This document shows, in pieces, positions 7,247 through 13,623 of a stretch of 21,223 nucleotides of DNA; the first letter of the stretch is position 1; each line of letters opens with the position of its first letter. Position numbers and translations under genes: made by a program. Source of the stretch: an archaeon (GTDB taxonomy: Archaea > Asgardarchaeota > Hermodarchaeia > Hermodarchaeales > Hermodarchaeaceae). The notes beneath the pieces were generated by a model that saw nothing but the letters and a program-made list of their open reading frames with translations, had not been told where the DNA came from and searched no databases. The stretch is taken from the NCBI GenBank assembly GCA_016550425.1, contig JABXGS010000168.1, positions 1-21,223 on the forward strand, in the 5' to 3' direction.

Positions 7247-7310
7247 TAAGAGCCCGACGCTCTGCCTGGCTAAGCTACGAGCCCGTATTTGAGCAATTTT
7301 TCTACTACCA

Positions 7311-7318
7311 TTTTAAAA
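7311..7318 (-). promoter_or_regulatory. Candidate TATA box of tRNA-Lys
   Basis: TTTTAAAA is centred 30 bases upstream of the tRNA 5' end (7284), a normal distance for an archaeal tRNA promoter starting a few bases before the mature end. Confidence 0.5.
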
Positions 7319-7346
7319 CTTTCTGAAAAAGGGATGAGCCCTAAGA

Positions 7347-7353
7347 TTTTATA
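7347..7353 (+). promoter_or_regulatory. Candidate TATA box of ribL
   Basis: TTTTATA is centred 30 bases before ATG 7380, implying a start site about 4 bases before the codon, that is, an almost leaderless mRNA. No strong SD site is seen. Confidence 0.45.
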
Positions 7354-7379
7354 GTTTCAAGTCTAGAAAGGCGAATAAC

Positions 7380-7829
7380 ATGACGAAAAAGCGAATTCTT
7401 ATTGCGGGCACTTTTGATATTCTTCATCCGGGCCATGTTTTTCTTATAAACGAGGCTGCAAAGCTTGGTGAAGTTATTGTAGTAATAGCCCGAGATGAAA
7501 ATGTGCTCCATACTAAAGGACATCCGGTTATTGTACCTGAGAAACAACGTTTGTTTATGGTTGAAGCATTGAAAGGAGTCACTAAAGCTGTTCTTGGTAA
7601 TCCAGGGTATGATTATGTAAGCATTGTTGAGGAGCTACATCCGGATATTCTAATGTTAGGTCCAAACCAAAATATTTCACTAGAGAAAATCCAGAACAGA
7701 CTTAGTGAAAAGGGTATGAAAACCAAGGTTGTCCGACTAGACCAACTATTCGATGAATTTCCCTTGAATAGTACAACACGAATTATTGAGAAGGCAATGT
7801 CAAATCAGAAAGATCGAATTTCACAGTGA
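7380..7829 (+). CDS. ribL: FAD synthase, archaeal RibL type (FMN adenylyltransferase)
   Basis: A 149-residue nucleotidyltransferase that joins FMN and ATP to make FAD in the cytosol. GTFDILHPGH (10-19) contains the HPGH form of the HxGH ATP-binding motif, followed by VIVVIARDENVLHTKGHPVIVPEKQR, which closely matches archaeal RibL rather than glycerol-3-phosphate cytidylyltransferase. PDILMLGPNQ and a late LNSTTRIIE, equivalent to the ISSTxI motif, complete the domain. The size is typical. The gene runs tail to tail into rbkR, overlapping its 3' end by 47 bases, so the enzyme making FMN and the enzyme using it are encoded on opposite strands of one short stretch. Confidence is high; CTP versus ATP preference cannot be read from sequence. 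Confidence 0.92.
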   Translation: MTKKRILIAGTFDILHPGHVFLINEAAKLGEVIVVIARDENVLHTKGHPVIVPEKQRLFMVEALKGVTKAVLGNPGYDYVSIVEELHPDILMLGPNQNISLEKIQNRLSEKGMKTKVVRLDQLFDEFPLNSTTRIIEKAMSNQKDRISQ

Positions 7830-8484
7830 TAATATCACCGTCGGTGACATTGAGGTTTTGCCTCAAACTTATTGGTGCTATGATTTCTACAACATTAGAT
7901 TGATGATGTGTGCGCTCAATCAAGAGTACAGCAGCCGTTTGCTCCCCATTTACCGTAGCTGGGTAACAAGTAACAGGCCCAAAGCTTCGATCACCAGTCA
8001 AGAAGCCGTGAATTTCAATACCAAGGGTCGCTTTGAGTAGATGAAATTCATTAACGTCTGTTTCGGTGAGTAGTTGGATATTAAGAGTTCCAGGATAAGG
8101 AGTGTAGCCCAGCAGTCTACGAAATTGTTTTCGATAACCTTCTAACTGGATGTAATAGGCACCTTCTCCTAATCCGGTTAGGATTCTTCCTCTAAAGCTT
8201 CGGTATCGTTTCTTGGTCATTGCCATTTCTAAGATGGATTGGACTTTCGTTAATTCAGAGATTCCTTTCTGTTGGATTTTGATTAATTGCCCACGGTTGT
8301 TGAGAACGCGTTGAATTAAGCCACGTTTTTCCAATTCTAGCAGTCTTCGGGAAGCAGTCTGCTGACTGATTTGTAAAAGCTGGGCAATCCGAGATGTGGA
8401 GGTGCGGATATTATTTGTTACAGCACCCAACTGAGCCAAAGTTAGAAGCGTGAACCACAGTTGTTCTTTCATGAAAATCATCAT
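7783..8484 (-). CDS. rbkR: RbkR-type protein: winged HTH fused to CTP-dependent riboflavin kinase
   Basis: A 233-residue protein with an N-terminal winged helix (about 20-75: TSTSRIAQLLQISQQTASRR, then LLELEKRGLI) and a C-terminal archaeal riboflavin kinase domain (about 95-225). The kinase part has GRILTGLGEGAYYI, LGYTPYPGTLNIQL and the ETDVN segment typical of archaeal RibK, which uses CTP to make FMN. Such fusions (RbkR) are known in archaea as regulators of riboflavin genes as well as enzymes; here the regulatory role is inferred from the fusion. The start overlaps the EndoV stop as ATGA, so translation is probably coupled. Starts at 8484, 8481 or 8472 are all possible; the first is reported. 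Its target operator is not visible in the window. Confidence 0.9.
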   Translation of the reverse strand: MMIFMKEQLWFTLLTLAQLGAVTNNIRTSTSRIAQLLQISQQTASRRLLELEKRGLIQRVLNNRGQLIKIQQKGISELTKVQSILEMAMTKKRYRSFRGRILTGLGEGAYYIQLEGYRKQFRRLLGYTPYPGTLNIQLLTETDVNEFHLLKATLGIEIHGFLTGDRSFGPVTCYPATVNGEQTAAVLLIERTHHQSNVVEIIAPISLRQNLNVTDGDIITVKFDLSDLTLPSQ

Positions 8485-9134
8485 TTTTGTTTAAGTTTTT
8501 GACGTTCCTTAGTTGCAATATTGTGTGCAAGACGGATTGGTTCAGGTAGGCGATACTTCGTGATACACTTTTTTGTCAATTTTACTGCTTCTTTTAGAGA
8601 AACCCGATGCCCCGTACTGATGTAAATTGGGTTACACCTAGGTTTGGATACATATCGTGCACCAACAACTTCATCATTGAGGATAATGGTATCATAGGAT
8701 TTCGGGTTAGATTTTATTGTTCCACACAGATGACTTTTTGCCACCCCAATTGTTGGAGTATCCCGTAAAATTCCAAAGTGGCTAGCGGCTCCAAGCATTC
8801 GAGGATGTGCCTTACCATGTGCATCTACAAAACAAAGATCGGGAGTTTGTGAAAGGGAATTATAAGCTAATGATAAGGGGGGGTACTCTCGAAAAGACAG
8901 AAATGTTGGGATGTATGGAACTTGAGTTTGAACATAGACGATTTGGTGTTCAAGTTGCTTTAACTTAGGAAAGGTCAGTAGAACAGCAACGCCAATAGCA
9001 GTATGTTTGTAATAAGAGACATCTAGCCCGCATACAGTCCGGGGAGGATTATGAAAGTCATCCTGTTCAATAAGTCGCGAAACTAAATCTAGTTGGACTT
9101 CACGTGCCCTTGTGGTAGAAAACTTTGTAGGCAG
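8481..9134 (-). CDS. nfi: Endonuclease V, probable non-standard (CTG) start
   Basis: A complete endonuclease V domain, which nicks DNA near deoxyinosine and in some lineages cleaves inosine-containing RNA. Numbered from CTG 9134, it has CGLDVSYY with D38, FLSFREYPP with E83 and CFVDAHGKAHPR with D104, the three metal ligands, then ASHFGILRDTPTIGVAKSHL and, near the end, RLAHNIA. The length of about 217 residues is normal. The frame is open back to the TAA that ends translin (9150-9152) but contains no ATG, GTG or TTG that would keep the domain whole; the first good ATG inside (8798) would delete all catalytic residues. A GGAGG at 9145-9149 sits 9 bases before CTG 9134, making that the best candidate. 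The start is unsure, the family is not. Confidence 0.85.
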   Translation of the reverse strand: MPTKFSTTRAREVQLDLVSRLIEQDDFHNPPRTVCGLDVSYYKHTAIGVAVLLTFPKLKQLEHQIVYVQTQVPYIPTFLSFREYPPLSLAYNSLSQTPDLCFVDAHGKAHPRMLGAASHFGILRDTPTIGVAKSHLCGTIKSNPKSYDTIILNDEVVGARYVSKPRCNPIYISTGHRVSLKEAVKLTKKCITKYRLPEPIRLAHNIATKERQKLKQK

Positions 9135-9144
9135 GGAAGATAGC

Positions 9145-9149
9145 CTCCA
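9145..9149 (-). promoter_or_regulatory. Shine-Dalgarno-like GGAGG before the EndoV frame
   Basis: On the minus strand GGAGG directly follows the translin stop and lies 9 bases before CTG 9134. It is the only SD-like element near a plausible EndoV start. Confidence 0.45.
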
Positions 9150-9779
9150 TTAATTTCCAAGTGAGTTTTGTAATGAGGTAATTCCTGCAAGTAGCCGACG
9201 ATTTTCAATTGCTGTACTGAGATCTGCGCGTGTTCGTTCTATAAGACCACGAGCAACGTCTGTTTTCCTTCGAATCCCAGGTGTTAATCCACGCGGAAAA
9301 TCAAAGGTCATCAGTATTTCGTATATTTGTCCCATTTGGCTAAATGCTCTTTTAGCTTCGTCTAAATTATCCTGACTTAGAGAATCAATTGAATACCGAC
9401 GAAGTTCGCCTACAAGGTCCCCCAGTCCTTGAAGATAGCCAATATCACTAACACCGATTTTTTCTGGGTTCGGAAGCTCCTCATTATGGCGAAACGCCAA
9501 AAGGAGCGTAGCCTCAGTAACTTCGCCTTCAGCGTCATGAACAAGTCCAATTACAGGAAGTTGACTCAATTTTTTAAGATGCTTCTGAGCGGCTTTCAAC
9601 ATAGATTGAGCATCTTCTAGTGAAGTCCTAGCCTTCTTCATCTCATTTTGATGTATAGCAGAAATCGCTTTTCGAGTTTCTTTAAGCACCTTGTGCATTT
9701 CATTGATCAGCAAATCGCGAGATGTGTTTTGGGATGCTAGATTTGAATATATACTATCGCCTATGGTTTTGAGATTCAA
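9150..9779 (-). CDS. Translin family protein
   Basis: A 209-residue all-helical protein of the translin/TRAX family, which bind RNA and single-stranded DNA; the eukaryotic C3PO complex and a studied archaeal homologue act as RNases. The family C-terminal half is clear: GVSDIGYLQGLGDLVGELRR (about 108-127), and DFPRGLTPGIRRKTDVARG followed by LIERTRADLSTAIENRR (about 159-193). The N-terminal half (20-75) is heptad-rich with many Lys and Glu. The start is TTG 9779, preceded by AAGGAG about 9 bases upstream; no ATG is available before residue 29. It heads a minus-strand group with endonuclease V and rbkR, in which genes are separated by 15 bases and then overlap. Nuclease activity in this protein is inferred from family only. 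Confidence 0.9.
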   Translation of the reverse strand: MNLKTIGDSIYSNLASQNTSRDLLINEMHKVLKETRKAISAIHQNEMKKARTSLEDAQSMLKAAQKHLKKLSQLPVIGLVHDAEGEVTEATLLLAFRHNEELPNPEKIGVSDIGYLQGLGDLVGELRRYSIDSLSQDNLDEAKRAFSQMGQIYEILMTFDFPRGLTPGIRRKTDVARGLIERTRADLSTAIENRRLLAGITSLQNSLGN

Positions 9780-9844
9780 AGTTGAAAGCTCCTTGCACAG
9801 ATTCGGGTTTGTGTTGGTGCTGTGAAAACAGAATACTTAAATGA

Positions 9845-10801
9845 TTGGCTCTGGCTGAATCATCGGTTGGTCCCGTGGTTTCTACCGATTTAGCTAAAAT
9901 TTATCGCCGGCAACGCTATCGGTTCATTGGTAGAAATAGCGTTCTAAAGAAATGTTACCACCTCCACAAAGCACTAACCCAGCAACGGCCATGCTATAAA
10001 CAGACTTTCTATGGCACAATTAGTACTCATAGATGCATGCAATTATCACCCACTCTTCAATGCAATCAGTCCTGCCGATTCTGCTGGCGCTCTATGCCAG
10101 GAGATGAGGGATACCCCAGCCGGTTACCTAAGGAAATCCCAGATAATCCTGATGAGATCTTAGATAATGCGGTAATTGAACAACGCAAAATTCTAGATGG
10201 ATATAATCCAGTTTGCCATCCTAAAGTTCTGCCAAAGATGTATGAAGAAGCACGAAATCCCAGACATGTTGCCATTAGTCTTGTTGGAGAACCAACAGGT
10301 TATGAGCGCCTTTCAGAATTAATTCAAGAGTGCAAGCATCGTGGTTGGACTAGTTATCTAGTTAGCAATGGTACAAATCCACAGGTGCTTCAAGAAATTC
10401 AAGAACCGACTCAATTATACATCTCTTTTGTGGCTCCTGATAAAAAAACACATCAAGCACTTTGTCGCCCCTCCATTCCCAAGGCTTGGGACCGCCTCCA
10501 AGATTCCCTAAGCCTACTTTCAACATTTTCCTGTCCTAGCGTCGTGCGAATGACACTTGTTGCTGGACGCAACATGCACAACGTTTCTCACTATGCAAAA
10601 ATCCTCGATGCATCTCAGCCAAATTTCATTGAATGTAAGGCGTATATGCATGTTGGCGGAAGCATGCAACGCTTATCTCGCGAGAACATGCCTAGTATGA
10701 AAGAAATCCGAGATTTTGCAGAAAAACTAGCAAATGAATCGGAGTATACGATGGTAAATGAAGATACAGTAAGCAGAGTCGTACTATTAACGAAGAACTA
10801 A
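9845..10801 (+). CDS. taw1: tRNA 4-demethylwyosine synthase Taw1 (radical SAM)
   Basis: A 318-residue radical SAM enzyme that condenses pyruvate with N1-methylguanosine-37 of tRNA-Phe to build the tricyclic wyosine base. CNQSCRFCWR gives the CxxxCxxC cluster (C73, C77, C80). Three earlier cysteines, C37, C50 and C64, match the spacing of the second 4Fe-4S cluster known in Taw1. AISLVGEPTGYERL and YLVSNGTNPQVL are family signatures, followed by FVAPDKKTHQALCRP and the VGGSMQRLSRENMP region. The length is normal. The start is TTG 9845, because TGA precedes it in frame and the next ATG lies beyond the first cluster. It is divergent from translin across 65 bases. No methyltransferase Trm5 or Taw2 gene is in the window. 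Identity is very secure. Confidence 0.95.
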   Translation: MALAESSVGPVVSTDLAKIYRRQRYRFIGRNSVLKKCYHLHKALTQQRPCYKQTFYGTISTHRCMQLSPTLQCNQSCRFCWRSMPGDEGYPSRLPKEIPDNPDEILDNAVIEQRKILDGYNPVCHPKVLPKMYEEARNPRHVAISLVGEPTGYERLSELIQECKHRGWTSYLVSNGTNPQVLQEIQEPTQLYISFVAPDKKTHQALCRPSIPKAWDRLQDSLSLLSTFSCPSVVRMTLVAGRNMHNVSHYAKILDASQPNFIECKAYMHVGGSMQRLSRENMPSMKEIRDFAEKLANESEYTMVNEDTVSRVVLLTKN

Positions 10802-10812
10802 TCGTATGTGTC

Positions 10813-11430
10813 TCAATCCGCTAATGAGATGTGTTTTGATTCCATGCCCTTTCTTGTGACTACGAGAAGATCGATTCCGTCACCGGACATGGCATCACGC
10901 CGTGTGGCAGATCGAATTGCTTTCACAGCGAGCTCCATTGCTTCAGCTTTCGTTAAATTTTCACGATAATTCGCTTCAAGTACTCCTAACACTAACGATG
11001 TAGCAGTGCCCACAGCTGCATATTTCTCTTCAATCAGTGAGCCTGCGAGATCAAGACTGTAAAGGTGAGAGCCCGTCTGGTCAACGCCACCGATTAGTGT
11101 CTGGGTGAGATAGGGCATATATTTTCGGCTGAACAAGATGTTTGACAGGAGTTGGGCTGCTGCGTTGACGGTGATAGGTCTTCGATTTTCAAGTTCGAAG
11201 AGGCTGGATTCTGCAGTGAGAAACGATGAAAGCATTTGGTAATCACCGCTCACTCCAGCACTACCTACGATGATGTTATCAGTTATAGAAAATACTTTCT
11301 TACCTGTTTTACTTACGACGGTATAACCCCAGAGTACCCGTTTCTCGGCTCCGATGACTATCCCATTCTCGAAAGTTATGCCAACGGTGGCTGCACCAAA
11401 GAAAGGCGTTAGATCAGATTGACTGCACAT
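10813..11430 (-). CDS. Proteasome beta-type subunit lacking the catalytic Thr1
   Basis: A 205-residue Ntn-hydrolase-fold protein closest to archaeal 20S beta subunits: there is no alpha-type N-terminal helix, and GKKVFSI, LLSNILFSRKYMPYLTQTLI, GGVDQTGSHLYSLDLAGS and RRDAMSGDGIDLLVVTR align well. In active subunits a propeptide is cut before Thr1 of a T(T/S)TVGI motif. Here the segment reads FFG-AATVGIT, so position 1 is Ala13. The other active-site positions are kept or conservatively changed: E29 (position 17), K45 (33), T142 for S129, D179 (166) and S182 (169). This predicts a structural, regulatory or inactive beta subunit, as in several eukaryotic ring positions. Another beta gene elsewhere would have to supply activity. 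The gene ends 11 bases from taw1, tail to tail. Confidence 0.9.
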   Translation of the reverse strand: MCSQSDLTPFFGAATVGITFENGIVIGAEKRVLWGYTVVSKTGKKVFSITDNIIVGSAGVSGDYQMLSSFLTAESSLFELENRRPITVNAAAQLLSNILFSRKYMPYLTQTLIGGVDQTGSHLYSLDLAGSLIEEKYAAVGTATSLVLGVLEANYRENLTKAEAMELAVKAIRSATRRDAMSGDGIDLLVVTRKGMESKHISLAD

Positions 11431-11511
11431 TTTCTTTTACCTTCTCAGCTAACGTAGGAAAGCAGTTAAAAAATCTTTGTGACTTGCTTCACATTAGAGT
11501 TGTGAGTTCAA

Positions 11512-12549
11512 GTGAACCCATTTACCGGTTTAAAGTATATTCCTAACACCAAAGAGTTACTCGATGTTGCTTTCGCCCGAGCTGCAAAAGTGTCACTCCC
11601 TAAATCCAAGAAGGCTCCTTACATACGGGCGCGAGAAAAAGAAATTGCTAAACTTAACAAGGTTGATGACATACTCACAACTAGATTAGAAGAGGTTGTC
11701 AAGCGATTCCCGAATTTTGATAACATAGATCCATTTTATCGAACACTAGCTGATACCGTTGTAACAATTGATGAAATTCGACAGGCTCTAGCCTCAGTGA
11801 CATCAGCAGTTCGTATTATTAAGGGAATTATTCGTGATGCTAATCGAAATTTACGAAAGGCGAAGACGACTGCAGAGGCACGTAAACTAAGAAGTGCAGC
11901 CTATGGGCGGATTTCATCAGTAATGAGAAAAATCGATGCGCGCTTGATTACCATTCGAAAAGCCGCGTTAGAATATCGCCGTTTTCCATCAATTAATCTG
12001 CAACTCCCTGTGATTGTGATTGCAGGTTCTCCCAACGTGGGGAAAAGCTCACTTGTCGCACTGATGTCTACAGCTACTCCGGAAGTTGCAGAATACCCAT
12101 TTACAACGAAAAAAATTAGTGTAGGGCACGTTAACATTGATTCCATCGAAGGCCAAATCCTTGATGTGCCTGGATTACTTGACCGTCCAATGAAAGAAAG
12201 GAACCCAATTGAGCAACGCGCAATAGCTGCTATTCAATACCTTGCAGACGTGATTATCTTTCTAATAGATCCCACCTTAACATGTGGCTATGAGATTTCT
12301 AGCCAAATGGGATTACTAAATGAAATCCGAAAATCGTTTCCAGAGATTGAAATATTTCCAGTTATCAACAAAATAGATATCGCCTCACTGGAAGAGGTTC
12401 ATCGTGCAAAAAACCTGATTGATGAAGCAGCAGTTCCGATAATTAGCACTGTAACTGAAGAAGGTGTGGATCAATTATTGCATGATGTAATTAAGCAATC
12501 AACGAAAGTTACTGAGAAATTACTTCTCCTTCAAAACCAATCCCTTTAA
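11512..12549 (+). CDS. nog1: Nog1-type GTPase (ribosome assembly)
   Basis: A 345-residue Obg-family GTPase of the Nog1 group, which in eukaryotes acts in 60S subunit maturation; archaeal members are presumed to work on the large subunit. The N-terminal 160 residues form the conserved helical Nog1 domain (PFYRTLADTVVTIDEIRQAL among them). The GTPase domain follows: G1 GSPNVGKSS (172-180), G2 YPFTTK (195-200), G3 DVPGL (218-222), G4 NKID (286-289) and a G5-like STVTEEG. The archaeal form ends soon after this, lacking the eukaryotic C-terminal extension. GTG 11512 is the start that gives the family N-terminus MNPFTGLKYIP. The 3' end overlaps rtcA on the other strand by 41 bases. High confidence. 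Confidence 0.93.
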   Translation: MNPFTGLKYIPNTKELLDVAFARAAKVSLPKSKKAPYIRAREKEIAKLNKVDDILTTRLEEVVKRFPNFDNIDPFYRTLADTVVTIDEIRQALASVTSAVRIIKGIIRDANRNLRKAKTTAEARKLRSAAYGRISSVMRKIDARLITIRKAALEYRRFPSINLQLPVIVIAGSPNVGKSSLVALMSTATPEVAEYPFTTKKISVGHVNIDSIEGQILDVPGLLDRPMKERNPIEQRAIAAIQYLADVIIFLIDPTLTCGYEISSQMGLLNEIRKSFPEIEIFPVINKIDIASLEEVHRAKNLIDEAAVPIISTVTEEGVDQLLHDVIKQSTKVTEKLLLLQNQSL

Positions 12550-13576
12550 CCTTGATTTTTGACCTAGTGCCAAGCTTCCCTTGTATCTCGAACTTTATGT
12601 CAAGAAACTGCTCAACTATGTGAATGTTTGTAATTGTATGCAGGGTAAGTTTTGAAATTGTGATAGTGGAAGTGCCATTTGCAAGTGCGATATACGGAAT
12701 TAACATATCTGCTTGGAATTGGTCAACTGAAGCATGAGTAGCCAACTCGTCGAGAAGTGATCGAGCCGCAGATTCTCCTACTTTTTCAGCCTTTAAACCC
12801 CGACGTCCTAATGCATCAGCTCCAATGATTCGATTCGGCGAATTTTTTGCGAAGAGAGAGATACCACTTCCAGGAGAATGAGTATTTTGAATATGCTCGA
12901 TTGAAATTATGTCTACAGAGTGTCCAGTCTCAGTAAGTAGGTTTTTGGCAGCTCCAGCTTGCCTTTCAGCAATATGCCGGGGAAGTGATCCACAATGAGA
13001 TATTCCAGTAATTATTGGGAGAAGTTTTTCATTAGTTAATGAAAGTGATTGGAGTTTTTTGATTGGTGATAGTTCGGTCTTTACATGACCACCACCACGA
13101 GGGTAGTATCCGCGTTTTGAGATTTCAATCTCCCCAAGAAAACCCATTTGCTCAAGTCGGGGTAAGAGAACGTTTTTGAGATAATCTATTGGAGGACTCC
13201 ACGCGACGTTTGTTCCACCAGATAGCTTTGCAGTTATTGGGTGTTTACAAAATGGGGCTACAATCATCAACCCTTGTAGAACAAGGCTAATGGCTCCAGC
13301 CGTACCGATATTAACTATTAGTGAACCTCCTTGCTTTTTTTGGGGAAAAAATTCGATTCGTTTTGATCCTTCGTGTGTTCCTTTTACCTGAGCTTTTGTT
13401 AACTCTTTGATAGCTAATATTCCGTGAAGGTGTTGTGGACGCAGTCCAGGGGTTGTTCGTTTTGCACGTATTTTATCGACAATAAGTTGTTGACCTAAAA
13501 CAGCAGCAAAAGCTATGGCAGACCGAAGGATTTGCCCTCCCCCTTCCAGAACGGAGCCATCAATTTCAACAACCAT
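12509..13576 (-). CDS. rtcA: RNA 3'-terminal phosphate cyclase
   Basis: A 355-residue enzyme that uses ATP, through a covalent His-AMP intermediate, to turn an RNA 3'-phosphate into a 2',3'-cyclic phosphate, the end type used by RtcB ligase. EGGGQILRSA (11-20) is the family signature, followed by RTTPGLRPQHL, GTAGAISLVLQGL, RGYYPRGGGHV and the LHTITNI segment, whose His at about 313 corresponds to the catalytic histidine near the C-terminus of E. coli RtcA. The length is typical. It is convergent and overlapping with nog1 by 41 bases, and divergent from the ogt-nadM pair. A TATA-like CTATAAAGC (13594-13602, minus strand) lies 20-25 bases before the start codon. Its presence beside intron-bearing tRNAs is suggestive but not proof of a joint pathway. 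Confidence 0.95.
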   Translation of the reverse strand: MVVEIDGSVLEGGGQILRSAIAFAAVLGQQLIVDKIRAKRTTPGLRPQHLHGILAIKELTKAQVKGTHEGSKRIEFFPQKKQGGSLIVNIGTAGAISLVLQGLMIVAPFCKHPITAKLSGGTNVAWSPPIDYLKNVLLPRLEQMGFLGEIEISKRGYYPRGGGHVKTELSPIKKLQSLSLTNEKLLPIITGISHCGSLPRHIAERQAGAAKNLLTETGHSVDIISIEHIQNTHSPGSGISLFAKNSPNRIIGADALGRRGLKAEKVGESAARSLLDELATHASVDQFQADMLIPYIALANGTSTITISKLTLHTITNIHIVEQFLDIKFEIQGKLGTRSKIKVKGIGFEGEVISQ

Positions 13577-13593
13577 TTTCCGTCACATCAATT

Positions 13594-13602
13594 GCTTTAT
13601 AG
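13594..13602 (-). promoter_or_regulatory. Candidate TATA box of rtcA
   Basis: On the minus strand CTATAAAGC is centred about 22 bases before ATG 13576, which fits a leaderless or near-leaderless transcript. A palindromic TTTAATTAAA (13606-13615) next to it could serve the divergent ogt gene. Confidence 0.4.
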
Positions 13603-13623
13603 AGGTTTAATTAAAGTGCTTAT

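Larger units (their letters stand above)
7167..7284 (-). tRNA. tRNA-Lys(CTT) with two introns, 37/38 and 59/60
   Basis: On the minus strand, GGGCTCG/CGAGCCC is the acceptor stem, GCTT/GAGC the D stem, TCGGG/CCCGA a perfect anticodon stem, and GGGGG/CCCCC the T stem. After removing a 19-base insert the anticodon loop is CTCTTAA, anticodon CTT, decoding AAG. After removing a 22-base insert the T-loop becomes TTCGAAT, a normal 7-base loop. The discriminator is G and CCA is encoded. The spliced length would be 77 bases including CCA. A TATA-like TTTTAAAA lies about 27-30 bases upstream and a T-rich run follows. The second insert, in the T-loop, is unusual and could be mistaken for a sign of a pseudogene, but it has a precise BHB fold. 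Confidence 0.95.

Noticed and set aside
7045..7326. Rightward 93-codon frame running from thiL through the tRNA-Lys gene
   Set aside because: It is a shadow of thiL followed by reading across a structural RNA gene; no protein similarity is visible.
8481..8798. Endonuclease V starting at ATG 8798 (105 residues)
   Set aside because: This would remove D38, E83 and D104, the metal-binding residues, although the upstream frame encodes them intact.
10813..11430. Proteasome alpha subunit
   Set aside because: The alpha-type N-terminal helix and its YDRAITVFSPDGR motif are absent, and the internal segments match beta subunits.
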